Positions 7,873 to 16,172 of a DNA stretch of 64,000 nt are shown here, in pieces. This stretch comes from Chitinophagaceae bacterium (GTDB lineage: Bacteria > Bacteroidota > Bacteroidia > Chitinophagales > Chitinophagaceae). The position numbers and the translations under genes are program-made. The stretch spans positions 62,001 through 126,000 of the forward strand of contig JAMLGU010000002.1 of the NCBI GenBank assembly GCA_023957575.1, given 5' to 3'. The first letter of the stretch is position 1; each line of letters opens with the position of its first letter. The notes below the pieces were generated by a model, which saw only the letters and a list, made by a program, of their open reading frames with translations, was not told the origin of the DNA and ran no database searches.

Positions 7873-10326
7873 CTAAATTGTATCTACATCCGGCACCACC
7901 ACTACCGACCGATATCTTTTTTCGTTGTGCAGAACAGCTACCTGAAACAAAATGTCTTTTTTACATTGCTCAATCAATTTTTTATTTCGAGGAAGCTTCA
8001 ATAACATTTCCATCAGATATTGATTGCGAACACGGTTTATTATCGGCTCCGATGGTCCTGTAATAAACCGGCGGTAACGATTTTGAAGTGTACTGGCAAA
8101 AATGACGGCTGCATCCTGTACCACATCCTTCATTTTGTGCTTTAAAGTCAGTTTAATGATTCTATTAAATGGCGGATATTCAAATTGCTGCCTCTTGTTG
8201 ATTTCCTCATCGTACATCATTTGGTAATCATGGAGTTGCACCTGCCGAATCACCGGATGAATTACCTGCATCGTCTGAATGATGACCTTGCCGGAGTTGT
8301 CTTTACGACCGGCTCGGCCACTCACCTGCTCCATCAGCTGAAAAGCCCGTTCATTCACTCTAAAATCTGTAAAGGACAGAATACCATCTGCATCCAGAAT
8401 ACCGACCAATTCCACATTTTCGAAATCGAGCCCTTTTACAACCATCTGGGTACCTACCAGAATGTCAATTTTTTTTTGCTCAAACAGTTGAATGAGTTGG
8501 TCGTGCGCATGTTTACCCCGCACGCTGTCAATATCCATTCTGGCTACTTTGGCTGTGGGAAAAATCTCCTGCAAAAATTCTTCAATTCGTTCGGTGCCGA
8601 ATTTTTTTTGCACAAAATCATGACTGCCACAGCGGGCACAGGTTTGCATAGGCGGATAGGTAGTGCCGCAATAATGACAAACCAATTTATTGTAAAATTT
8701 ATGATAGGTTAATGATACATCACAATATTTACACTCCGGAATCCATCCGCACACATTACAGCGTTGGTAAGGCGTGTATCCCCTTCGGTTTTGAAACAAA
8801 ATCACCTGCCGCTGTTTTTCAAGCACGTTTTGGATGGCTTCCTTTAATGATTGGCTGATGATTTCTTCATCGGGATTTTTACTTTTAACCCTTCTTGTAT
8901 CTATAATTTCAATTGTCGGCAAAGCTGTATCGCCATACCGTTGCTTTAACTTTACAAGTCCATATTTGTTAATAATCGCATTGTGGTATGACTCCAAAGA
9001 CGGAGTGGCGCTGCCCAGCAAAACCCTGCAATCAGGGAATAGCCCAGCCATAAAAACTGCTGTATCTCGTGCGTGGTATCGTGGTGCCGGGTCCATTTGC
9101 TTGTATGAAGTATCATGCTCTTCATCGCAAATAATCAACCCTAAGTTTTCAAAAGGAAGAAAAAGCGAAGACCTTGCGCCGAGAATTACTTTCAATTCCC
9201 TGTTCCTGATTTTATTCCAAAGCTCTACCCTTTCGTTTTGAGAAAATTTGGAATGATATACTCCAATATGCCCGCCAAAATGTTTTTGCAGCCTGCGGAT
9301 GACTTGAGAGGTCAGCGCTATTTCGGGTAGCATATACAATACCTGTTTCCCTTGTTTGATGAATTGTTCAATCAGTTGTATGTAAATTTCTGTCTTGCCG
9401 CTTGAGGTAACTCCATGTAAAAGGCATACATTCTTTTCTTTAAAGCTAATCTTAATTTCATTTAAAGCTTTTTGTTGAAGTTCCGAAAGTTCAAATCGGA
9501 TATTAATATCCTTAGGTAATAATTTTATGCGGTCAACATTCCTTTTTTCGAGTCGTAGAATCCCTTTGTCCACCAATCCTTTGAGCTGCGCATCGGAAGC
9601 GCCTGATTTTTGCAACAGATTAGACTTTGTTACCTCTCCCTCTGTTTTTTCATAATGCAGAAAAGACAACAATAGTTCCATCTGCTTTTCTGCTTTTTGA
9701 AGACGTTTATCTTCGTTTAAAAGTCTTTCTAAAGCTTCTTCATTGTGAAAATCGGGATTGAGCAGGACATAAGTTTCCTTTTTGGGATTGTAGGTTTCCT
9801 TCAAAGCTTCCCACACATGGCATATTTTTTTTTGTATCAAACGATTGATAACCGGATATACGTGAGAAGCATCTAATATTTGCTGAACTTCGCTGAGTTT
9901 CAATTCTTTTTTAATCAACAAGGCTTCAGCTACCAGAAATTCCTCATTACCCAGTTCGGTAAAATCATCGCCGGCCTCCTCATTGAAGATTAAAACCGTT
10001 TCGCTACTGAGTTTGAAGTGCGCAGGAAGCGCTGCCGACATCACCTCTCCTTCTGTACACATATAATAGGATGCCATCCACTCCCACAGTTGCAATTGCT
10101 GTTCAAAAACAATCGGTTCGACATCCAGCACATTCAGTATTTCCTTGATATCGTCAAAGTCCGGCGCTTTCTCAAATATTCTTTTTACCACGCCGGCATA
10201 TTTTTTATTCTTACCCAAATTTACTTCCACACGACAGCCAGGCCTTACCGATTCAAGTAAATAATCGGGTATTGCCCAAGTGTAATTTAGCGGTAATGCG
10301 AGTGGTATGACAATTTCGGCGTACAA
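7873..10326 (-). CDS. priA: Primosomal protein N' (replication restart helicase PriA)
   Basis: 817-residue 3'-to-5' helicase that recognises stalled forks and loads the replicative helicase. The N-terminal 3'-binding domain is followed by Walker A 'GVTSSGKTEIY', the DEAH-type box 'ICDEEHDTSY', 'LLGSATPSLES', and a zinc-binding insertion with paired Cys ('CNVCGWIPECKYC', 'CHYC', 'CARC'). Motif VI is 'QVSGRAGRKD'. Length and motif order are normal for PriA. It is convergent with the sigma-factor group and followed upstream by the acyltransferase gene on the same strand. Confidence 0.95.
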   Translation of the reverse strand: MYAEIVIPLALPLNYTWAIPDYLLESVRPGCRVEVNLGKNKKYAGVVKRIFEKAPDFDDIKEILNVLDVEPIVFEQQLQLWEWMASYYMCTEGEVMSAALPAHFKLSSETVLIFNEEAGDDFTELGNEEFLVAEALLIKKELKLSEVQQILDASHVYPVINRLIQKKICHVWEALKETYNPKKETYVLLNPDFHNEEALERLLNEDKRLQKAEKQMELLLSFLHYEKTEGEVTKSNLLQKSGASDAQLKGLVDKGILRLEKRNVDRIKLLPKDINIRFELSELQQKALNEIKISFKEKNVCLLHGVTSSGKTEIYIQLIEQFIKQGKQVLYMLPEIALTSQVIRRLQKHFGGHIGVYHSKFSQNERVELWNKIRNRELKVILGARSSLFLPFENLGLIICDEEHDTSYKQMDPAPRYHARDTAVFMAGLFPDCRVLLGSATPSLESYHNAIINKYGLVKLKQRYGDTALPTIEIIDTRRVKSKNPDEEIISQSLKEAIQNVLEKQRQVILFQNRRGYTPYQRCNVCGWIPECKYCDVSLTYHKFYNKLVCHYCGTTYPPMQTCARCGSHDFVQKKFGTERIEEFLQEIFPTAKVARMDIDSVRGKHAHDQLIQLFEQKKIDILVGTQMVVKGLDFENVELVGILDADGILSFTDFRVNERAFQLMEQVSGRAGRKDNSGKVIIQTMQVIHPVIRQVQLHDYQMMYDEEINKRQQFEYPPFNRIIKLTLKHKMKDVVQDAAVIFASTLQNRYRRFITGPSEPIINRVRNQYLMEMLLKLPRNKKLIEQCKKDILFQVAVLHNEKRYRSVVVVPDVDTI

Positions 10327-10371
10327 TTATTTTAATCTTTGATTTTTTGAAGTTTAATAAAACAATTTCTT

Positions 10372-11124
10372 CTAACTATTTTCAATCCAGGACACTTTGT
10401 ATTCTAAGAGCTTTTTCTCCATCATCTGATACACTGTTTGTTTTAACAATTCTACATCCTCAATGTTGTAGTCGTTTACCTCCACTTCAGGTAGATATAC
10501 CACACGGCATTTTCCGGGATTTAAGGAAAACAGGCTGGTATAGGGCATCCGATCAAAAGTATCTAAAAACAAAACCGGTTTTATAGGTGTCTTTGTTTCA
10601 ATAGCAATTTTAAATGCTCCGTTAAAAAAATCTTTTAAAGGCCGATTCGTTTCATTGAAAGTGCCTTCAGGGAAAACCAAGATCGAAATTTTCTTTTTCA
10701 AATAGGCTTTCAACAGGCTCAGGCTTCTGGCTCTGTTTTCGGGGCTGCTGCGGTCAACTGTAACAATTGCATTTTTATAAATATATCCAAATACAGGCAC
10801 CTTCGACATTTCTACCTTACCCAATGGCCGGAGGGGATGTCTTATAGCTTTCACGATAAGCGGAGTATCTAAATATGAAATATGATTGGCTACATAAATA
10901 TAAGGCTTGTCGTTTTGATTAGAGCCTTCATAAATTTTTTTTACATTGATAAAAGTTAGTGCAAACCATAAATCGCCCCAAATCATACAAAGCCTATAAA
11001 TCATATTTCCTCCTTTGACGCGCCCCCGAAACATAGCCAGTAATGCCAGCGGAAAAACTACCAGCATCAATGCAATAAAAATGATTAAGGCATAGAAAGT
11101 GAAAATAATTTTGAAAAATTTCAT
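10372..11124 (-). CDS. plsC: 1-acyl-sn-glycerol-3-phosphate acyltransferase
   Basis: PlsC-family membrane acyltransferase that adds the second acyl chain to lysophosphatidic acid in phospholipid synthesis. An N-terminal membrane helix is followed by the catalytic HX4D motif in 'VANHISYLDTPLI', then 'VDRSSPENR' and 'FPEGTF', the family's substrate-binding blocks. The start at 11124 (MKFFKIIF) is preferred because it begins directly before the membrane helix; an ATG six codons upstream (11142) is also possible. Confidence 0.88.
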   Translation of the reverse strand: MKFFKIIFTFYALIIFIALMLVVFPLALLAMFRGRVKGGNMIYRLCMIWGDLWFALTFINVKKIYEGSNQNDKPYIYVANHISYLDTPLIVKAIRHPLRPLGKVEMSKVPVFGYIYKNAIVTVDRSSPENRARSLSLLKAYLKKKISILVFPEGTFNETNRPLKDFFNGAFKIAIETKTPIKPVLFLDTFDRMPYTSLFSLNPGKCRVVYLPEVEVNDYNIEDVELLKQTVYQMMEKKLLEYKVSWIENS

Positions 11125-11288
11125 GATAATATTACAATCCAAAAATAAGTAATCCTGTTATCTTCCTGCCATATAATTTATTGAGTGTTAATTAAAGAAA
11201 GGAGCTCATCCTGTTATTAAATGGCATTTTTTTTAATACAAAAACGATAATTCAAAAAATTCGACAAACAGCTAATTGCCCAATTCTT

Positions 11289-11296
11289 TATCTTTG
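11289..11296 (+). promoter_or_regulatory. Bacteroidota -7 box upstream of mtaB
   Basis: TATCTTTG matches TAnnTTTG. It ends only 7 bases before the ATG at 11304, so the transcript would have almost no leader. A TTCGAC near 11258-11266 could serve as the -33 part. Confidence 0.55.
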
Positions 11297-11303
11297 CAAA
11301 CTT

Positions 11304-12593
11304 ATGCAAACCGTAAAAACAGTAGCTTTTCATACATTAGGGTGCAAACTCAACTTTTCAGAAACTTCTTCCATATCCCGAACTATGGAACAGGATGGAT
11401 TTATAAAGAAGGGTTTTGATGAGGTGGCCGACGTGTATGTCATCAATACCTGTGCCGTTACTGAGAGTGCAGAAAAAGAGTGTCGCCAGATTGTGCGCAG
11501 AATTCAGCGCATCAACCCCGAGGGGTTGGTGGTTGTTATTGGGTGTTACGCACAAATCAAACCAAAAGAAATTGCGGGGATTCCGGGGGTTGACCTCGTA
11601 TTAGGCGCTGCAGAAAAATTTAATATCAGTAAATATATTCACGAAATATCTAAGGGCGATTCAACCAAAATTTGCAGTTGCGATATAGAGGATGTTACCG
11701 GTTTTAATGTTTCTTATTCCATTCATGACCGCACCCGAACCTTTCTCAAGGTACAGGACGGATGCGACTACAATTGCTCTTTTTGTACAATACCTTTAGC
11801 ACGTGGCAAAAGCCGTAGCGACAGTATTGAAAATGTGGTTAAAAATGTTGAAGACCTGGCTGCCAATGGTATAAAAGAAATTGTGCTGACCGGTATTAAT
11901 CTCGGCGATTTTGGCAAAGGACCCGATGGCAATCATTCAGCGCCTATCAACGGGAGAGAAGAGAACTTTTTTGAACTGATAAAAAGACTTGATAACATAG
12001 AAGGAATTGAACGTTATCGTATTTCCTCCATCGAACCCAATCTGCTCACCAATGAGATTATTGAATTTGTGGCGCAAAGCAAAAAATTCATGCCTCATTT
12101 TCATATTCCTTTGCAAAGTGGCAGCAATAAGATTCTGGGAGCTATGAGGAGGCGATACAAGAGAGAACTTTACGAAGAAAGAGTTAATAAAATTAAATCG
12201 ATAATGCCCCATTGTGCTATTGGTGTGGATGTCATTGTGGGCTTTCCCGGAGAAACCGATGAAGATTTCATAGAAACAAGAAACTTCTTACACGGGCTCG
12301 ATATTTCTTATCTGCATGTATTTACTTATTCCGAAAGGGACAATACAGATGCTTTGAAGATTGAAGATGTGGTACCTAAAAACATACGTCATGACCGCAA
12401 CAAGATATTGCGCAATTTATCATTTATGAAAATGCAATACTTTGAACAGCTGCATAATGGTCAAAAACGGAAAGTACTGTTCGAAAATCATAACAAAAAC
12501 GGAATGATGGAGGGATATACCGATAATTATATCAGAGTATCTACATCCTATCGTACCGAATGGGAAAACCGTGTGGTGGACTGGGCTTTATAA
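11304..12593 (+). CDS. mtaB: tRNA t6A37 methylthiotransferase MtaB
   Basis: 429-residue radical-SAM enzyme that adds a methylthio group to t6A37 of tRNAs reading ANN codons. The N-terminal UPF0004 domain carries its cluster cysteines ('TLGCKLN', 'INTCAVTESAEKE', 'VIGCYAQ'). The radical-SAM motif CxxxCxxC is 'DGCDYNCSFCTIP'. A TRAM-like end follows ('GQKRKVLFENHNK'). The N-terminal 'TLGCKLN' is typical of MtaB rather than MiaB or RimO. The promoter box lies so close to ATG 11304 that the mRNA may be leaderless. Confidence 0.93.
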   Translation: MQTVKTVAFHTLGCKLNFSETSSISRTMEQDGFIKKGFDEVADVYVINTCAVTESAEKECRQIVRRIQRINPEGLVVVIGCYAQIKPKEIAGIPGVDLVLGAAEKFNISKYIHEISKGDSTKICSCDIEDVTGFNVSYSIHDRTRTFLKVQDGCDYNCSFCTIPLARGKSRSDSIENVVKNVEDLAANGIKEIVLTGINLGDFGKGPDGNHSAPINGREENFFELIKRLDNIEGIERYRISSIEPNLLTNEIIEFVAQSKKFMPHFHIPLQSGSNKILGAMRRRYKRELYEERVNKIKSIMPHCAIGVDVIVGFPGETDEDFIETRNFLHGLDISYLHVFTYSERDNTDALKIEDVVPKNIRHDRNKILRNLSFMKMQYFEQLHNGQKRKVLFENHNKNGMMEGYTDNYIRVSTSYRTEWENRVVDWAL

Positions 12594-12614
12594 CTTTTTA
12601 CAGTTTTTCAGGCT

Positions 12615-13169
12615 TTACTTTTTAACCTCCGCCCATTTAGGTTTTTGTTTCAAAATCTGTTTAAATACCGGACAGTCCTCGCTGTGGCTTCCGGGCAAAT
12701 AGCCTGTACTCATCAGAAATTCATTAACGATTTCACCACCTGTAAACTTAAAGGTCTTCTTAAAAAGTTTTGTCCATTCTTCTTTCGTTTTCGGATGATG
12801 GGCATCCAACCAGTTTTTGAAACTCCCGAATTCCTCTTGCAAAGCCACTATCTTTTTTGCATTTTCGATGGTTGCATTAATTTTTAACCTGTTTCGGATG
12901 ATTCCGGCATTATTCATCAGCTCATTAAACTTCTTTTCATCATAACGGCTGATTTTTTTTATATCAAAGTAGTTAAATGCTTTAAAAAAGTTTTCTTTTT
13001 TCTTCAAAATCGTTTCCCAACTGAGACCCGCCTGATTGATTTCCAATACCAATCGCCCAAAAAGATCATTGTCATTGTCTATCGGGAAACCATATTCATT
13101 ATTATGATAGGCTTCGTGTACCGTCCCTTTTCCTTTGTTTTTGATAAATTCACAATATGGATGTGCCAT
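12615..13169 (-). CDS. tag: DNA-3-methyladenine glycosylase I
   Basis: 184-residue base-excision repair enzyme removing 3-methyladenine. Characteristic parts are the N-terminal zinc and active-site block ('HPYCEF', 'EAYHNNEYGFP'), 'LVLEINQAGLSWETIL' and the C-terminal zinc-ligand block 'GSHSEDCP'. Length is normal for Tag. It is convergent with mtaB and divergent from the tRNA-Val gene, whose promoter region begins just upstream of its start. Confidence 0.93.
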   Translation of the reverse strand: MAHPYCEFIKNKGKGTVHEAYHNNEYGFPIDNDNDLFGRLVLEINQAGLSWETILKKKENFFKAFNYFDIKKISRYDEKKFNELMNNAGIIRNRLKINATIENAKKIVALQEEFGSFKNWLDAHHPKTKEEWTKLFKKTFKFTGGEIVNEFLMSTGYLPGSHSEDCPVFKQILKQKPKWAEVKK

Positions 13170-13202
13170 ATTGCAAAATGCAAAAAATTTTTTTTATTTT
13201 TT

Positions 13203-13234
13203 TTTGAATTTAAAAACAGTTCCCCCTATCTTTG
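13203..13234 (+). promoter_or_regulatory. Promoter of tRNA-Val
   Basis: TTTG (13203-13206) and TATCTTTG (13227-13234) are separated by 20 bp, the expected spacing for the Bacteroidota housekeeping sigma factor. The predicted start of transcription lies a few bases before the tRNA at 13247. Confidence 0.75.
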
Positions 13235-13246
13235 CAATCCCAATCA

Positions 13247-13321
13247 GGGAGCTTAGCTCAGTTGGTTTAGAGCATCTGCCTTACAAGCAGAGGGTCACTG
13301 GTTCGACTCCAGTAGCTCCCA
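13247..13321 (+). tRNA. tRNA-Val (anticodon TAC)
   Basis: The cloverleaf folds cleanly: acceptor GGGAGCT / AGCTCCC, D-arm GCTC...GAGC, anticodon loop CTTACAA on stem TCTGC/GCAGA, and a T-arm with GTTCGACTC. Loop positions 34-36 read TAC, giving valine. The 3' CCA is not encoded. It has its own promoter and a strong terminator right after it. Confidence 0.95.
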
Positions 13322-13322
13322 C

Positions 13323-13365
13323 AAAGGTCGAAATCCAATACAGTGTTGGGTTTCGACCTTTTTTT
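13323..13365 (+). terminator. Rho-independent terminator of tRNA-Val
   Basis: A 16-bp stem (AAAGGTCGAAATCCAA with TTGGGTTTCGACCTTT) around a 7-base loop, followed by a T-run to 13365. Confidence 0.9.
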
Positions 13366-13567
13366 AACCTTAGCCTTGCAGTTTCAATTTCTTTAAACAT
13401 TAATTCTTAGCGCTAACAAAGCGAAAAAATTATGAAGCGCAAGAACCTCATACAATTTCCTAATGACAGCCGGCGCAGTGCAGGTGTTTACAATAATATT
13501 TTTATTCCTTCTTGTGGCTATAAAAGCAGATCAAAAAAAAGGGCTCAAAATTACTTAGCTCCATTTT

Positions 13568-14467
13568 TCAATTTTTTTCCACCACATAGATTATTGAACT
13601 ACATTCTTCCACATTACCAAAAGCATTGATGTTGGAGGAAAAGCCATGTAGCCCCGATGAAATAAAATTGGTTTTGCCCGATTTATATTTACTGCTCAAC
13701 ATACTCACATAAAAACTATCATACCACATCGGCAGCATTTTTACTAATCGAAAAGAATGTAAGTGCAAAAGCCCTTTCATACTTTGGGGAGAAAAATGAT
13801 ACAAATGGCGGGGCACGTCATACGCTGCCCAAAAAGCATTATACGCTTTTGCATCTTTACTGGTGTAATTGGGTACTGCAATAAAGAGTTTACCCTCATC
13901 CTTCAAGATTTCTCTCAACCTCTGCATATAGCCATTTAAATCATGCACATGCTCCAGCACATGCCACATGGTAATGGCATCAAACTCTTTTTGTGGAAGC
14001 AGATAAAGGTTTTCTGATGGCAATACTTCTAATCCGTACAGTTTTTTGGCCATTCCTCTGGCATCACTATCCGGTTCAAGACCGGTGCCCTCCCACCCTC
14101 TCTGTTGCATGGTGTGCAAAAAGGAGCCAATTCCACAACCAATATCTAACAGACTACCCTGCTTTAAGGCAGCGAATTTTTCAGCTATTTCAGCTTTTTG
14201 CACTAAAGTTCTTTTGCGAACTTTTTGGTACAACCGATTAATGAATCCTTTCCCTGTATTTGAATGGGATACATAATCTTCAGATTTATAGTAAGCGCCT
14301 ATACTTTCCTGATCAGGCACATCCTGAGTAATACGGAGTGAACAGTTTTTACATTCCTGAATTTTAAAATACTCATTGCTTACCGTATAATCTTTCACCT
14401 CAAAAACATCCTGAAACTCCCCTGTTCCACAAACGGGGCATTTCGAATAATGAATCCTATTCATCAT
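13568..14467 (-). CDS. SAM-dependent methyltransferase with N-terminal zinc ribbon
   Basis: 299 residues. The N-terminus has paired cysteines ('CPVCGTGEF', 'CKNC') likely forming a zinc ribbon. A class I methyltransferase domain follows with motif I 'LLDIGCGIGSF' near residue 110 and 'ITMWHVLEHVHDL', typical of the Methyltransf_23 group. Such proteins often modify sugars or other small molecules in surface polysaccharide pathways, but no such cluster is seen here, so the substrate is unknown. The gene sits 9 bp downstream of the iron-sulfur assembly gene on the same strand. Confidence 0.8.
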   Translation of the reverse strand: MMNRIHYSKCPVCGTGEFQDVFEVKDYTVSNEYFKIQECKNCSLRITQDVPDQESIGAYYKSEDYVSHSNTGKGFINRLYQKVRKRTLVQKAEIAEKFAALKQGSLLDIGCGIGSFLHTMQQRGWEGTGLEPDSDARGMAKKLYGLEVLPSENLYLLPQKEFDAITMWHVLEHVHDLNGYMQRLREILKDEGKLFIAVPNYTSKDAKAYNAFWAAYDVPRHLYHFSPQSMKGLLHLHSFRLVKMLPMWYDSFYVSMLSSKYKSGKTNFISSGLHGFSSNINAFGNVEECSSIIYVVEKN

Positions 14468-14476
14468 ACAATTTTT

Positions 14477-14824
14477 TTAAACAGCAAAACTGGTTCCGCA
14501 ACCACAGGTACTGGAGGCATTGGGATTAGAGAATGTAAACCCACGATTATTCAAGCCATCACTCCAGTCTATCTGCATCCCTGCCAGATATAGCTCATGC
14601 GCTTTATTGATTATGCAGGGGATTCCTCCAATTTCAAATAATTTATCGGCTTCTTCCTTATTTTCAAAGCCCAAAATATAAGACATGCCCGAACAGCCGC
14701 CACCCTTTACGCCAATTCGTAAATATTGATTGGGAGTAAATCCGGGCTCATTCATCAGCCTTTTTATTTCCTTTATAGCTTCAGGCGTCAAACTTACAGG
14801 CGTTTCTTCTTGTATCTCTATCAT
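14477..14824 (-). CDS. HesB/IscA-family iron-sulfur assembly protein
   Basis: 115-residue A-type carrier for iron-sulfur clusters. The three conserved cysteines are visible: one in 'GGGCSGMSY' and two in the C-terminal 'TCGCGTSF'. It delivers clusters to apo-proteins in the cytosol. Length and motif spacing fit IscA/ErpA; which of the two cannot be decided from sequence alone. Confidence 0.92.
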   Translation of the reverse strand: MIEIQEETPVSLTPEAIKEIKRLMNEPGFTPNQYLRIGVKGGGCSGMSYILGFENKEEADKLFEIGGIPCIINKAHELYLAGMQIDWSDGLNNRGFTFSNPNASSTCGCGTSFAV

Positions 14825-14850
14825 GCTGCAAAAATAAAGGGTAACTTCAT

Positions 14851-15072
14851 TTAAAATAATCTTTTAACAAGCCAAATAATCAGGTTGATAATCAGGCTGA
14901 TAACAATAAGTGTTGTTATTGGAAAATAAAACCTGAAATTTTCTCTTTCGACACGAATGTCACCGGGAAGCCGGCCCAGAAAGTTCAAACGGTTGCCAAA
15001 GAGCAGAAACACAGCGCCTATAACCAACAGAATGCCCCCTGCAATTAATAAATATTTTCCGATTTGTTGCAT
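14851..15072 (-). CDS. DUF2905-family small membrane protein
   Basis: About 73 residues with two transmembrane helices ('YLLIAGGILLVIGAVFLLF' and 'TTLIVISLIINLIIWLV') joined by 'FLGRLPGDIRVERENFRFYFPI', the hallmark of DUF2905. Function unknown. Start at 15072 (MQQIGKYL) is preferred because family members begin just before the first helix; an ATG at 15102 would overlap the upstream gene. Confidence 0.85.
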   Translation of the reverse strand: MQQIGKYLLIAGGILLVIGAVFLLFGNRLNFLGRLPGDIRVERENFRFYFPITTLIVISLIINLIIWLVKRLF

Positions 15073-15085
15073 TTGGTAAAGATAA

Positions 15086-15880
15086 TCAATCCGATTTTTC
15101 AATATTTATATTGAGCCTAATTGATTGCAAAAAAGCATAAACCTCATTTATCATTTCAGCTTGTTTCTGCAAATGTCCGTGTTGTGCTTCTATATTAATA
15201 TATGGTATTCCGTTTTTCTGGCAATAAACCGAAAGAGAGCCATCGTCTTCTACTCCCTCACTCTGAAGCGCCACATTTCGGCCCATAGACTTAAAATACT
15301 CAAATTCACTTCGGGCGGTTACAAAAAAGAAATCGTCAATATCTTCATTCTCATTGATGTAAACATCTTCGGCATCTTTAGAGTTTAGATAACTCAGGAT
15401 GGAATAACTGCTATCCGTATTGTTGTGAAGGGCAACTATATAACCATTTTGAACTTTTCGCCTAAAAATTTGAAGCAAACTGTCTGAAAATAATTTTAGA
15501 TCTTTCTCAAGCCGCTTCGGATACTTTTCATTGTAATTTTTCAGCGTATTCTTAATGCCCATCTCAGTAAAAATTCTGTTAGGATCAAAAGAGTAATCTT
15601 TCCCCCTAATTTTATATTTCACTAACCGTTCGCCATTTTGCTTCAGTTGTATCAGTGTATAATTCGAAAAACCCGAATCGGCCAATACAAAGGCATCAAT
15701 AGCGGTATTTTCATTCTCATGGAGTGAAACAAAAACCAATGAAGCGCTATCATTTCCTGAAATTATTAGTTTACATTCATTTTTACCCAGATGAAAAACC
15801 AATTCGCTACTCAAGATAAAAGATGACAGCAAAATGAAAGCCGACAAAAGATAAATACCCGTTTTTCTTGTCATTATCAA
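15086..15880 (-). CDS. Exported zinc-carboxypeptidase-like protein
   Basis: 264 residues. An N-terminal signal or anchor helix is present (about 8-26). The body resembles a reduced M14-type metallocarboxypeptidase fold: an HxxE pair in 'VSLHENENTAIDAF', an NR pair in 'SFDPNRIF', a later His in 'IVALHNNTDSSYS' and a possible catalytic Glu in 'INIEAQHGH'. In this fold the first His and Glu plus a later His bind zinc. Activity is inferred from motif order only; the family match needs a profile search. It lies 13 bp upstream of the DUF2905 gene on the same strand. Confidence 0.6.
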   Translation of the reverse strand: MIMTRKTGIYLLSAFILLSSFILSSELVFHLGKNECKLIISGNDSASLVFVSLHENENTAIDAFVLADSGFSNYTLIQLKQNGERLVKYKIRGKDYSFDPNRIFTEMGIKNTLKNYNEKYPKRLEKDLKLFSDSLLQIFRRKVQNGYIVALHNNTDSSYSILSYLNSKDAEDVYINENEDIDDFFFVTARSEFEYFKSMGRNVALQSEGVEDDGSLSVYCQKNGIPYINIEAQHGHLQKQAEMINEVYAFLQSIRLNINIEKSD

Positions 15881-16172
15881 TTATTGATTCGTATTTAAGT
15901 TTTAAATATAGTCATGGTTTGTTATACCGCAAAATCTACCTTAACAGCAACTCAGCTTTAATCTTTAAAAAATACAGTATATTAAAAAAAATAATAAAAA
16001 AGAACGAATTATGTGGCTTGGAAACGGATTACAAAAATATTGAATTTGGGCGTTTCATTTTAAAATAATCAATACTGAATTTCACTCAAATTTTATAAAA
16101 TTATTTCAATTTATGAAAAAATATGTTAATCTTGCCCAAATTTTTTAACAGAAACAGATTTGTTTATATCCA

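Noticed and set aside
8185..8712. 175-codon plus-strand frame
   Set aside because: Lies fully inside priA on the opposite strand; typical shadow of a conserved gene.
13135..13410. Plus-strand frame running through the tRNA-Val gene
   Set aside because: It translates the tRNA and its terminator; not a protein gene.
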